A stretch of DNA of 64,000 bases from Benincasa hispida (GCF_009727055.1 NC_052358.1:43360639-43424638), one strand, 5' to 3'; positions 24,916-36,667 are shown, counted from the first letter of the stretch. Notes: a model not told the origin generated them from the sequence alone. A program made the numbers and translations.

Positions 24916-25352
24916 TATAGTTACCTAGGTCATCAATTAACGAAATAGTCAGTTTTATACATGAAACGACATTTAGAATGTAAAAGTGACTATTTCATGG
25001 TTCAGTCTTATGTAAACTCTTTACGTAGGATGCCCCTATTTTCATGTCTCCACATGAACGGTTTAGGATCATATCGTTTGTACTAACTACAAAATGGGCC
25101 GCATCCATAGTATCCCCAGAATAAGGTGTCCAACCTTATTCATATACTATAGACCATTTTGGCTATATATATTTGAACTTGATCCACATTTATGTCACTA
25201 CATAAAGTTCAAACTTAAACTTAATAGCCTCGAAACCTTAGTTTATTGGATTCATGAATATAAAATTTAAATTTACTTTTTTTTCAATAATAACTTTATT
25301 GAAAAGGAATATGATATTACAAACTACGAGTTTTAGGATATAAAATCCAACA
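24916..25352 (-). mobile_element. CopA solo LTR, 5' part (right piece)
   Basis: From AGTTACCTAGGTCATCA to ...TAAAATCCAACA; minus-strand LTR start at 25352. Confidence 0.8.
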
Positions 25353-25519
25353 CGCTCGTCCTCCAGAAATGCATTGAGTTAAGGGGTGTGATGCGAGGAT
25401 ACATGCGTTGTTGCCCGTCCTCTACAAAGATGCATTTGCATTGATGGATGCATTGCGTTAATTCTTAACCTTGCGCCCATCCGAATAAAACACCAAAGAA
25501 AAAATTCTTTTTGCAAATT
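25353..25519 (+). mobile_element. L1 3' non-coding region, continued
   Basis: Picks up the GCGTTGAGG sub-repeat series from 22114 ('GTCCTCCAGAAATGCATTGAG'-type core, compare 12995). It ends in A-rich DNA before a foreign segment. Confidence 0.7.
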
Positions 25520-26425
25520 AAGAAGTCCAATCACTTAGGCTTCCAAGAACATGATGAATTCGCAGTTGAAAGGACGTACGTCTTTGCAAATTCATAAATG
25601 TGAGGCCAGCGGCGGCAGGTTTTTTGAGTACCTCGAGGCCTGACACCGCAGAATTGGCCTTGGGCCCAGCAAGGCCCAACCTATAAATTCAGTCTCCTCC
25701 CTCTTAGGTTGGTTATTTGAATCTCTTTGCAACCAGAAACCCTAAATCGCCTCTGCATACCAGACTTACTCTCTTCCTAAAACCCTAATTGTGTCTTAGC
25801 TTTCTTACTCAGTTCATCCATGGCCGACCAGCCTTCCCAACCATCTTCTTTACCCTCATCACCCTCGTCAGCCCACTGCTCGAGAGGCGGCAATCTTCGT
25901 GGCAAGCTGCCGTCTTGTCGCCCAGCCACAAACCATCCCTCGAATCGTCGAAAAACCTTGGCGAAAGCCTTTAGCAGCCGTACCACTCCAGTTTAAAAGG
26001 GGGCAGAGCTCAAAGAGCACCCCACTCCCAACATTGTCCTCTGAAAGTGAAAAGAAGATAAGGGATGATAAGGAGGTGTTTGGGAGTATACTCAGCAACA
26101 TGGAAAATGAAGGAGGACTACTCGAAGTTGGGGTTGTGAACCAGCCACTGCCTTCAGAGGAGGAGATGGAGGAAGCATCAAGGAGAAGCGCTTTAGCAAT
26201 TTTGGATCCTAAGGAAACTGCTAACGCAAAATCCTATGAGGGACCCATCAGGGTCACTTTGGAGGAAACGGTGGCGAAGAAGCAGCCTGAAGTGGCTGAG
26301 AAGAAGAAGAAGAAGAAAAAGATCAAAGAGAAGAGGGCTAAAGGAGATGAGGAAGCCCATCCAATCAAGAAGAAAGAAAGGAGGACGAGTGAGAAGAAGG
26401 AACGCAGGCTAGAGGAGAGGTGCCA
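25520..26425 (+). other. Foreign segment with plant-type promoter and ORF captured by an L1 element
   Basis: It replaces the polypurine tract and the end of the L1 3' region; no counterpart exists in the first L1 element. Its left half looks like a housekeeping promoter: TGGGCC/GGCCCA boxes at 25661 and 25673, TATAAAT at 25682-25688, and two AAACCCTAA telo-boxes at 25737 and 25780, the usual set of plant translation-related genes. An ORF follows. The right end runs without gap into the 3' LTR. Confidence 0.6.
25661..25788 (+). promoter_or_regulatory. Site II motifs, TATA box and telo-boxes
   Basis: TGGGCC 25661-25666, GGCCCA 25673-25678, TATAAAT 25682-25688, AAACCCTAA 25737-25745 and 25780-25788. 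Spacing and order are as in plant ribosomal-protein-type promoters. Whether it is active is unknown. Confidence 0.55.
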
Positions 26426-26468
26426 GATAACTTGTAGAAATACAAGTTATTTATACTGCCTTATTTAG
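25820..26468 (+). pseudogene. Unrecognised lysine/glutamate-rich ORF, frameshifted, fused to LTR
   Basis: ATG at 25820 lies 32 bases after the second telo-box and opens a Ser/Pro-rich N terminus (MADQPSQPSS...) that stops near 25994. A second frame (first Met at 25899) is open to 26468. One shift near 25970-25990 would join the two, so I read this as one broken gene. The main part is acidic, then has a run of seven lysines followed by KEKRAKG (about residues 134-150 of the 189-residue ORF), probably nuclear or disordered if made. The last 13 residues are encoded by the L1 LTR. I do not recognise a family. It could be a host gene fragment or an extra ORF of this transposon subfamily. Confidence 0.5.
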
Positions 26469-28149
26469 ATATTGTGGCCAAAAGAGAGAAAATATGCGTT
26501 GATTGTATGAAAATTAGCTCAGAAATACAATAATTATAAATCATTGCAATTACACCCACTAACATCATTAAGATGGAAGAAAAGGAGATTTCTACTCTGT
26601 TTTGCAGGAAACCAAGTCACCGCTTGTGATCAAGGCTCAACGAGAAACTGAACAACGTTTCTTTGTCGCATTGCGCTCGTCAATCAACAATGAAGAAGCG
26701 ATTAACGCAATGATGGCGCAATGCGACAATCGATCTCGAGCTGACTTTCAACCGCATGAGGTAATAAAAACAACCCCGCATGCGAGCAACCGATCGAAAG
26801 ATGCAGCTGAGCAACGCAAAGGCAGAGGATTGTGACACGTGTACAACTAACTGTTGTGCAGATTTGACGGTCTGATTGCATAACAGAAGGAATAATTATT
26901 CCTCCATCTTCAAAATTTCCATAACAAGAAGTGGGGATCACAAGTCAGAGAGTCAAAGCTTTTCACCTATAAATACCCCCACAGACTTCAGTGAAAGATA
27001 TATTTGATACGGGGCTAATTGCTGCTAAATTACTGAGAAAGAGGTTGAGCTGAGTATTGATCGGAAGAAATTTGGGAAGAGAAAAGACAAGACCGAGAGG
27101 TGAGTCTCAATGCGATTCTGCTAGATCCCCGCTGCGAAGCTCTATACTCAGATCCCTGCTACTGGTTGAGCAAGCCTAAGAGGGAAGCTCATCCTTCCGC
27201 ACGATCCATCCACATTGGCAAGCAAATCTCCATCCAAATCGACGCCAAGACATTGGCGTTTATTTGTATTTATTTCTAACTCTACTCATCACTTCATCTT
27301 CTTAATCTCTTCATTCACAAATCATGTATCAGACCCTGAATAGAAATATTGAATGTCTCGATCACTTTCATTACCACTTCTCTGTCTATTTTCGTTCCTC
27401 CGTTTATCGTTTACTTCATAAAGTCTTCTTAATCCCTTGGTAATTATATGGATTAAACAAGTAACTTAATCTGGGCTAAAAAATAAGAATGTTTAGCTAA
27501 AGCATACTAGACGATATCTTCACCTGTGAGAGCAGAAGTGAAGATGCCATTCTGATCTGTTGAGAGAAGGTTAGAAGAATGCATTAACTAAAGCAAGAAG
27601 TACTTCCAAATATGGAAGCAACCTTGCGTTCATTACGTTTGTCCCTGTTTCATCATAGAGATATGAGAGCATGACCGATCACCGAGAGGTGTACGTCAAG
27701 AGAAAAGTGGAATCATATTTGTGCCTTTAACGTAATTAAGGAACTTGCGATGTTTGTAATAATTACCTTTTCTCTTTCTATTTCACACATAAGACTTGTC
27801 ACTGCATTACACGATCTTTGCATAATCTTCACAACCAGCCTTGACCTCAGTATCTTGTATCATGAAACCTGTATCTTGTTTCATCTTAGATTAGATTTAC
27901 TTTATCGCAATTTACTTTAACGCAATTTATTTTATTATCGCAACTTTACCGTTTTACTTTACTTTATTGCATGTTCATATTCTTGTACACAACAATTTTT
28001 ATTAATTGAAAAACCTCTGGTCGCATGTATCACAAGCATAATGCAATAACCTCAAATAGTCCTTGTGTTTGACCTTGGATCACATCGAGAAACTTGTGGT
28101 GAAATTATACTTGGTTTCAATGCAAGGAAACTTGTGACAACGCATAGCA
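26426..28149 (+). mobile_element. L1 3' LTR (copy e)
   Basis: Starts at the second base of the family terminus (GATAACTTGTAG); TATA at 26968-26975. It follows the family to the CATAGCA motif at 28149, where CopB begins, so the last ~200 bp are missing or displaced. Confidence 0.85.
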
Positions 28150-29524
28150 TGTTGGCTTTTTGGCCCTTAATCTCAAATTAATTAATTAATTAATCAATGT
28201 TTTGATGATAACAAACTCAATTTTTAATTACTGAAAATTTTAGTGTTTTAATATGTTCATAGCGTAGAGCTCGGAACAACGATTCCAACACCTCTTGAAT
28301 CACTCAAATCGGAGCTAAAACGAAGACGATATGACCAAAATAAGTCTATAGAGAAAATACCGTGGTGGATGATGTGACATAACCAAACCATTTTGATAGT
28401 AGAACATGTGGCAGCATATTGTTGAAATAGTATCCAATTAAGAGATTACATATGATGAACTTTTGATTTTGGATTGATTTAAAATAAAAAATTGAAATTA
28501 AAAAGAAATTTAAAAGAAAAGAAATTTAATATTATTTTATGTTGTGACTAACGGCTAGTTTTTTATACATAGTATGTTTTTATTTTTGGATTGACTTTAA
28601 AAAGAATGAATTTAAAAGAAAATGAATTAAAAGGAAATGAATTAATATTATTTTATGTTTGTTTTCTAACGACTAGTTTTTACACATAGTATGTTTTTTT
28701 TTTGGATTAATTTTAAAAAGAAAATGAATTTCAAAAGAAAAGAAATTTATATTATATTTTGTTTGTATCTAAACGACTAGTTTAGTTTAAAATCTCCACA
28801 TTGATTTTTCTTTTCCAAAATCTAATGGTCCAAATTAATCGTGGTTCCTAAATTTTTTCATCTCTGTATAAACATCTTCCTCTCCAAATTTTAAACCAAC
28901 AAAATTTTACATTTCTTAATCCTCCAAAACTTAAAAGTTTCATTGTTGCTCTCTTTAAGTTCCCAATTTTTTCTTTTCATCTTATTCTTGAGAGAGTGTT
29001 AGTGTATTATGAGGATAAACTTGTTGAGTGCTTAAACTTGTAAATCCACTCTAGTGAGAGTTGTATTGTGTTCTTAAATTCCAACATTTGTACAGTTTGA
29101 TCCTAAATCGTGAAAAGGATTGGGTTTGATCTTGAACCCGTAAAAGAGCGGTGGTGTAACGTTGGGCTCTAATCCGTGGAAAGAGTCGGAAAGATTTTAT
29201 TCAAATTCCTAAGAGGCACTTGGGGAGTGGAGTAGGTCGAGTTTGTCGAACGACTATAAAATTATGGTGTCTTCTCTCTAACTCTTTCCTTTTTATTTTT
29301 GCAATTAATTTAACAATTTATTGTATGTTTTAGTTTGTTCTTATTTATTTGTTAAAATTTGATAGAATTAAATTATCACATTTTTGTTATTTTATTTGTT
29401 GCATAATTTGAATTTTTCTATTATTATAAAAGTGTATTAATTCGTTTAATTGGGTTAATTTAGAAAAAATGGTTTTAATTAAACTATATCACTCCCCCAC
29501 TAGGGTTGCCATATCGATCCAACA
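28150..29524 (+). mobile_element. CopB 5' LTR (1,375 bp)
   Basis: Starts TGTTGGCTTTTTGGCCC and ends ATCGATCCAACA. The 3' copy starts at 33951 with the same first 17 bases save one. It contains AT-rich repeats of the AAAAAGAAATTTAAAAG type, each followed by an ACGGCTAGTTTTT-like motif (28550, 28667, 28770). Confidence 0.88.
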
Positions 29525-29525
29525 A

Positions 29526-29538
29526 TTAGTATCATAGT
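29526..29538 (+). promoter_or_regulatory. CopB primer binding site (degenerate)
   Basis: TTAGTATCATAGT directly after the LTR. It differs at two or three places from the Copia primer site TTGGTATCAGAGC (initiator tRNA-Met). Confidence 0.75.
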
Positions 29539-29589
29539 GGGTTGCTCTTCTTGAAATATTTATTTCTGATAAACTTAATTGTTTGAGCT

Positions 29590-30420
29590 ATGGCAACTTT
29601 AGGTTTTATCCCTTTTATCGATAGTCAATCTATTACAAAGCCTCCTTTCTTAATGGTACTAATTATAGTTTTGGAAAACTAGAATGAGATTTTTCTTGCT
29701 TTCTATTGATTATGATTTATGGGATATTGTTGAGGAAGGTTTTAAAATTTCAACAAAAGATGTTGATAGTGTTAGCACTTAAAACCTAAGGAAGAATGGT
29801 CAATAAATGAAAAGAAAGCATGCTCTTTAAATGCCAAAGCTATTAATTGCTTATTTTGTTCTTTGAATGAAGTTGAGTACAATAGAGTGTCTATTTGCAA
29901 AACCGCTAAAGAGATATGGATAAATTAGCAATTACTCATGAAGGAATTAGTCAAGTAAAAGAAACAAAGATTAACATGTTAGTTCATCAATATGAAATGT
30001 TTAAAATTGATGAAAATGAAGCTATTTCCAATATGTTTATTAGATTTACTAACATTGTCAATGCTTTATAAGAACTTGGGAAAAAGTACTCAAATCTTGA
30101 GAAGATAAAAAAGCTATTGTGGTCTTTGCCCAAACAATGGGACCCAAAAGGTTTAGGCTATATTGATGAATGTTCTACTCCTTCAAGTTCTAAACTATCT
30201 TTGTTAAAGCATCTCATAATATGCCTAAGCTTAATATGCCTAAGGTTGTGTCTAGGCATGTTAAATCTAACTTTGTGCCTATATGTCATTATTGTGGGTG
30301 TGAAGGCCATATTAGAATTAAGTGTTTTAAATTGAATATGTCTCATATACTTCCAAGAAGAAATTTCTCAAAGAGAAAAGTTTCACAATTCTCCAAGGAA
30401 AAATTTCTCCAAGAAAAGTA
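29590..30420 (+). pseudogene. gag: CopB gag, SIRE-type, broken
   Basis: ATG at 29590 (MATLGFIPFID). Many small deletions shift the frame. Recognisable in pieces: 'VHQYEMFKIDENEA' and 'MFIRFTNIVNAL' near 29985-30070, 'LWSLPKQWDPK' at about 30117-30150, and the knuckle CHYCGCEGHIRIKC (C-x2-C-x4-H-x4-C) at about 30286-30330. These phrases mark the SIRE/Maximus lineage of plant Copia. No continuous protein. Confidence 0.8.
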
Positions 30421-30669
30421 GAGTGCATAAATTTGTTGTAAGAGATAAATCTTTGCATAATGTTGTTTGTTCTCATGTGGCAAGTTTGGACATACAACTA
30501 TTCTTGTTATTTGTCTAAATTCAATGCCTTAAATGTCTATGCAAAAATGAAATGGATTCCCAAGTTTGTCAATGCTAACCATCTAAGACCCAAACAAATG
30601 TGGGTACCAAATAATCAAACTTGAACATTTGTGTTTGTAGGTTTGTTTGAAAGCCTCTAAGAAAAACAA

Positions 30670-31000
30670 GTGTACTTGGATAGTGGTTGCTCGAGGCACA
30701 TGACGGGAGACCCATCCAAGTTTGTCTCTCTCTTCAAAAAGGATGGAGGCCTTGTAACCTTTGGTGGTAACAAGAAAGGTAAAATAATTGGTAAAGGCAA
30801 TATAGGTAATGAATCTTCTATTTTAATTGAAAATGTACTTTTGGTTGATGGTTTGAAGCATGATTTACTTAGTATTAGTCAATTGTGTAATAAAGGCTTT
30901 AGAGTTGTGTTCGATAAAAAGAATTGCATCATTGAAAATGCTAGTGATAGAAAAGTTATATTTGTTGGAAATAGAGATGAAAATATTTATAACTATTGAT
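30670..31000 (+). pseudogene. pol: CopB aspartic protease and GAG-pre-integrase
   Basis: The longest clean stretch of the element: 109 codons. The active-site motif LDSGCSRHMTGD is at the start, followed by VTFGGNKKGKIIG and ENVLLVDGLKHDLLSISQLC, all standard for SIRE polyproteins. Protease would cut the Gag-Pol precursor. The first codon seen is GTG inside a longer former frame, not a real start. It ends in a frameshift near 30995. Confidence 0.85.
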
Positions 31001-31049
31001 TTGAATGATTGTCCTATTAATGATAAATGTTTATCGGCTTTGCATAATG

Positions 31050-31900
31050 ATTCTTGGTAGAAACTAGGACATGCTAGCATGCACTTAATTTCAAATATTT
31101 CCAAGAATTCTTTGGTTAGAGGTCTTCCCAAATTTAAATTTGAAAAAGACAAGTTTGTGATGCTTGTCAAATGGGTAAGCAAACTAAGTCCTCTTTCAAA
31201 TCTAAAAATGTAATTTCTACAACTAGACCCTTCAACTATTACACATGGACTTATTTGGCCCTTCTAGAATTGCTAGTTTTGGAGGGAACTATTATGCCTT
31301 TGTGATAGTTGATGATTTCTCAAGATTTACTTGGGTTTTGATGCTAAAACATAAGGATGATGCTTTGAAAAGATTTTTCTAGTTTTGCAAAAAGAGTTCA
31401 AAATGAAAAAGGTTTTTTTGATTTCTAAAATTAGAAGTGATCATGGAGGAGAATTTGATAGCAATGCTTTTGAAACTTTTTGTGAGAAAATGGTTTTTCT
31501 CATAATCTCCGCTCCAAGAACTCCTCAACAAAATGGTGTAGTTGAAAGGAAAATCGTACTTTGCAAGAATTGCTAGATCAATGTTGCATGAGTATGGTTT
31601 ACCTACATACTTTTGGGCAAGCCATTAACACGCGGTGTTATGTTTAAAATAGTTTTAATTAGACCTTCTTTGGCTAAAACTCCTTATGAACTTTGGCATA
31701 ACAAAATTCCAAATATTGGGTATTTCAAATTTTGGTTGCAAATGTTTTATTTTGAATAACAAAGAAAAACTTGGAAATTTTGTTTCTAAGACGGATGTTG
31801 GTATTTTCATTGGCTATTCCTCTACTAGTAAAGCTTATAGTTTTCAACAAAAGAACTTTAGTAATTGAGAATCTATGCATGTAGTATTTGATGAATCTGC
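31050..31900 (+). pseudogene. pol: CopB integrase, frameshifted
   Basis: Zinc-binding region with LGHASMH (about 31068) and CDACQMGKQ (about 31157). The catalytic core shows MDLFGPSR (first Asp, about 31242), VDDFSRFTWVL, then RSDHGGEFDSNAF (second Asp, 31437) and PRTPQQNGVVERK (Glu, about 31515-31555). The acidic triad is thus still visible but spread over different frames. It would insert the cDNA into host DNA. Later part: a GYSSTSKAY motif near 31815. Confidence 0.82.
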
Positions 31901-32159
31901 AATGTTATTTCTAATGAGCCTATTTATACTGATGTTTTAGAAGAAAATTTTGGAGATTACTTGTTAGTGACAAGGCAAGGAAATGTTTCAAGTAAGCAAG
32001 AGTGAGCTTAATCGAAAAGAATGAGTTGGTTCTTCATCCATGCCTAAGAGTGGAGGTATGCTCTTCCCATCCAAAGAATTAATTCTTGTGATCCGAACAA
32101 GGTGGAAAACTCGTTCCTCTCTTAATATGTTTAATAATCTTGCTTTGTTTCTTAATTGA

Positions 32160-33600
32160 ACCAAAAAGTTATAAATGCTGAAATGATGAATTTGGATTTA
32201 GCTATGCAAGAAGAATTAATCAATTTGAAGGAATAAAGTTGGAGTTAATCCCTAGGCCCTCTCATGCTTCTATAATAGAACTAAATGGTTCTTTAGAAAT
32301 AAAATAGATGAAAATGGAAATATCATTAGAAATAAAGCTAGACTTGTAGCTCAGTTATTGTCAAGAGGAAGGAATAAATTATGAAGAAACTTTTGCACCC
32401 GTGTTAATTAAAAGCATTAGATGTGCTTGCTTGCTTCTTTAAAGATTTCATTTTGTATCAAATGGATGTAAAATTCATTTTTAAAATGGTTATATCAGGA
32501 GGAAGTTTATGTAGAAACAACCTCGGAGTTTGAAAGTTTTGATTTTCTACATCATGTCTATAAGTTGAAAAGGGCCTTTATGGCTTAAAACAAGCTCCAA
32601 AGCTTGGTATGATAGACTTAGTAATTTCTTGCTTGAGAATGGATGTTTAAAATGATACTACTCTTTATTAAATGACTAAAGAAAATGATATCTTTTAGTA
32701 CAAATATAGGTGGATGATATTATTTTGTTCACTAACATCTTTGTGTGAAGAATTTCAAAGTATTGCATAGTGAATTTGAGTATGATATGAGGGAGAACAG
32801 CTTCTTTCTTGGACTCCAAATCAAACAACTCAAGGATGTATTTTCATAAGTCAAGAAATCACACAAGTGATTGCTCAAAAGGTCAAATCAATGAAGGTAA
32901 AATGCAAAAACTCCTATGAGCACATCCACTAAGCTTGACAAGGAAAAAAGGTAAGTGTGTGATATAAAAATTAATAGAGGTAATGATGTGATCTTTACTT
33001 TATTAACCGCTAGTAGACCCGATATTGTTTAGTGTATGCTTTTTGCTAAGATTTAAATCTTGTCCTAATGAATCACATTTACATGCGTCAAAAAATTTTT
33101 AATATTTGCTTTACTATTGATTTAGGCTTAGGCATCCTAGAAATGTTGAATTATTATAGATATTCCGATGCAATTTGATTTTGCGGTAGTTTACTGACCA
33201 TAAGAGATAGTGAGACTTGTCAATTTCTTGATAGTTTCTTAGTTTTCTTGGTTTAGTAAAAAGCAAAATTCGTTACCTATCCACTATCGAAGTGAATATA
33301 TGCAGTTGCTAATTGTTGTGCTTAAATTCTTGGATGAAACAAACCCTTTTGGTGATTTTGGATAAAGTTTTGATAATGTGCCTAAATTTGTGATAATGCA
33401 GTGCATAATTGACTAAAAATTTATACATTATTCTAGGACAAGCATATTGATATTAGCATCACTTATTAGAGAGCATGTGCAAAATGATAATATTACTCTT
33501 GATTGTAGCTCTATAATCAATTAGCGGATATTTTTACCAAGCCTTGAATGAAGAAAACTTTGCAAAATAGGCTTGAGCTCGTATTATCATTGTTAACCTT
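32160..33600 (+). pseudogene. pol: CopB reverse transcriptase and RNase H, heavily decayed
   Basis: Pieces only: 'NLDLAMQEELINLK' (32190), 'ARLVA' with 'INYEETFAPV' (32340-32405), a QMDVK Asp motif (about 32459), VDDII from the YVDD box (about 32720; the Tyr codon is TAG), and the C-terminal QLADIFTKP (about 33520-33545). Small deletions every 50-100 bases. Not functional. Confidence 0.78.
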
Positions 33601-33950
33601 TGATTTATAATTTTAATTGTTAAATCATTTAGAAGACATTATATAGGGGGAGATTGGAAAGCATGTTTAATATCTCAGGGGGAGTTGTGCTAAATTTAGT
33701 TCAGTTTTAAGGGAAACATTTATGTATTCTAAATTTTTCTATTCTTTTTGATGATTCCAAGGGGAGAAGTTTAAGAAAAAATGTTACAATTTTTATGATT
33801 TTGATGTTATTAATTAGTGAGAAATTTATTTTTTTGAGTGAATTTCAAGAATGATTTTTGGTGATATGTTGAATTTTATTTGCTACATATGGTTTACATG
33901 TATTTCAAGCTATTTTCTTGAATGATTTGTCATCATAAAAAGGGGGAGAT
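33601..33950 (+). mobile_element. CopB 3' region with repeated polypurine tracts
   Basis: Non-coding. Purine runs lie at 33644 (AGGGGGAGATTGG), 33675 (AGGGGGAGTT), 33760 (AGGGGAGAAG) and 33937-33950 (AAAAGGGGGAGAT). The last abuts the 3' LTR and is the working tract; the first is nearly the same. Confidence 0.75.
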
Positions 33951-34456
33951 TGTTGGCTTTTGGCCCTTAACTCACATTAATAATTTTAATTAATTAATTA
34001 ATCAATGTTTTGATGATAACAAACTCAATTTTAATTACTTGAAATCTTAGTTTTAATATGTCCATAACATAGAGCTTAGAGCAACGTTCCAACACCTCTT
34101 GAATCACTCAAATCGGAGCTAAAACAAAGACGATATGACGAAACAAACTATAGAGAAAATACCGTGGTGGATGACGTGGCATAACAGACCATTTGCATGT
34201 AGACATGTGGCAAGCATATGGTTGAATGTGGATCATTAGAGATTAACATATGATGGATTTTATTTTGGATTGATTTAAAATAAAAAATTGAAATTAAAAA
34301 GAAATTTAAAAGGAAAATAAATTTAATTTATTTTATGTTTGTGTCTAACGGCTAGTTTTTTACACAATGAATGTTTTTGTTTTTTTTGTATTGACTTTAA
34401 AAATGAATTTAAAAAGAAAATAATTAAAAGGAAAATAAATTTAATACCGTGGTGGA
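33951..34456 (+). mobile_element. CopB 3' LTR, 3' truncated
   Basis: Starts TGTTGGCTTTTGGCCC and follows the 5' LTR for about 490 bp. It ends in a 14-bp motif (34444-34457) that also occurs at 34159-34172 within the same LTR, then changes to L1 LTR. Confidence 0.85.
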
Positions 34457-35908
34457 TCGATAAGAGCTTAGCGATCAACGTAAATTCAACCGCCCGCGGT
34501 AATAAAAAAAAAAACCGCATGCGCAATCGATCGAAGATGTAAAGAGCAACGCATTTGCGGAAGATTCTGACAAATTATAGCTTTCAGTTGTGCATTTCTG
34601 ACGGGTTGATTGCGTAACAGAAGAACATTCACTCCGCCATTTCAGGAACTACCATAACATAAAGTGGGACACGAAATCAAAGAGCCAAACTTCACATAAA
34701 ATTAGCTATGTGATTCACTAAAAATATACATGAATACATAGAGACGTGCATATATCGATTCTAAGAGAGAGATTGGTCTGAGCGCTGTTTAAGAATAGAT
34801 CCGGGATAATCATGAGACAGGCCGAGAGTTGAGTTTTCGAGCAAAGGAATCCTTCCAATCCCCGTCTTTGAAGATCTGTGCGAAGGTCATTTCTACCAGA
34901 AGAACAAGCCTGAGAAGGAAGTCTCCTCTCCGTTACTTCCACATGCTGGCAAGCAAAACCTCCGTTTCGAATCTGTGTCAAGACGTTGACACTCCTTCTG
35001 TATTTATTTCTAATCTCTTTTTCCATCATCTGTATTCATCTCTCTCTAATCTTTCATTCACACCATGTATCAGACGCTTAATCTTAGTATTAAATGTTAT
35101 GATAATACCATTGGGATCTCTCTGTCTATTTTCGTTCATCCATAATCCATTTTCTCCCATGATGTTTTTCTTAATTCCCTGGGTAAATTGAGAGAATTAA
35201 GTGAATGACTTAATTGTGTTAAAGAAATAATTAAGTTTAGCTAAAGCATGCTTGATGGCATCTTCACCTGTGAGAGTAGAAAATGAAGATGTTATTCCAC
35301 CTATCGAGAGAAGGTTGGAAGAATGCATAACTAAAGCGAGAAGTATTTCCAGGATGGAAACAACCTTGCGTTCATCACGTTCATCCTTGTTTCACCATAG
35401 AGATATGGGAACGCGGCCGATCACCGAGAGGTGTACACCAAGGGAGAGCGGAACCTTAGTTGCATCTTTGCGGAACCTTAGTTGCATCTTTAATGCAATT
35501 GACAAACTTGCGTTGTTTTTACTATTTACTTTTTCCTTTCTGATTCATTCATAAAGACTTGCCATTGCGTCCCACGATTATTTGTACAACTTCACAGTCA
35601 GTTCTCGAACTCAGTATCATGTATCATGTATCTTGTATCTTGTATCATATTAGTTTATGTTTTCTTTTATCAACGCGATTTACGTTATTGTATAAATAAC
35701 CATTCTTTATTAATTGTAAAAACCGGTCACATATACCACATCAGTAACACATTAACGAAAACAATCCCTATGTTCGACCTCGGATTATTCTGAGAAACTT
35801 GCATTTTGTACTTGGTTTCATTGCAAGGAAACTTATGACACGCATTACTCCATTGCATACTACAAGCATAGCATTAATAACGTATATATTTAGACGTAGT
35901 ATAACATA
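34457..35908 (+). mobile_element. L1 LTR (copy f), 5' truncated
   Basis: Begins about 290 bp into the LTR (GATAAGAGCTTAGCGATCAA). It has many one- or two-base gaps, including around the former TATA box (34700), so it is one of the older L1 copies. A short repeat GCGGAACCTTAGTTGCATCTT is duplicated at 35450-35490. The 100-codon ORF at 35252-35554 is LTR. Confidence 0.8.
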
Positions 35909-35944
35909 AAATTCTCTTTAACGCATATATTTGCATTGGAGAGT

Positions 35945-36610
35945 TGGCTTGCTCTCTACTTCTACGCCTCAAGGTTCTCTCTCAAGTTGCCCTGAGCAAT
36001 CTCCGACGTCACCACTCTTCTCTTGCTCCACCTTAAAATGAAAGGAAAACTATGAACAAAGACATGCGATCCGAACATATGAATTTTCGAATCCCTTTTC
36101 TGAAGGTTGCCTTTGGTATTTATAGAATATCCAGAGTGAATGGCGGTTCCTCTCTCATGATTTGCACAGATGGGACAACTTTAATTCCCTGACTGATGCA
36201 CCAAATATTTGTCACCGAAAAGCTAAATGTACTTGTTATCGTTAGTGGCTGTCAATTTAATTCGGATTTGACTGTCATCAGCTTTCTGTCCCATCGCGAT
36301 TAATTAGCCTTTCACCCAGATGCACCCACCAAGTTGCGGCAATCCTTATTGAGAAAATGTTTGCGAACATGATCACCGCAAAGCCTTGCGGTAATGTTGC
36401 GTTCGACCAATGATTTCCTATGATCGCAATTTTCGCCTTGCGTCAACGCGTATTCTGCATAAATACAAAAATCAACTATTCCTATGCGATGAACGCATGT
36501 GACCGCAATATTATGAAATTGATGCTTAATGGACGCAATTTAACATGTTTTATCAACGCAAGCCAATATTGTTTAAGAACTATGATAACGTGCATTTCTG
36601 CCCGTTATCA
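35945..36610 (-). mobile_element. L2 LTR (copy c), 5' part
   Basis: Minus-strand start at 36610 (TGATAACGGGCAGAAATGCA); TATA at 36117-36124 (minus). It runs through the transcript start region, as at 46560-46720, and is then cut at about 35945. The 36 bases between it and L1 copy f are unassigned. Confidence 0.85.
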
Positions 36611-36667
36611 ACCATCTTCCAGGTCAGATGATACTTCCGCTCTATGTGTTTGTTGTGCCTATGATTT

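Noticed and set aside
25899..26468. Intact host gene
   Set aside because: The likely start at 25820 is in another frame, and the 3' end is transposon LTR sequence.
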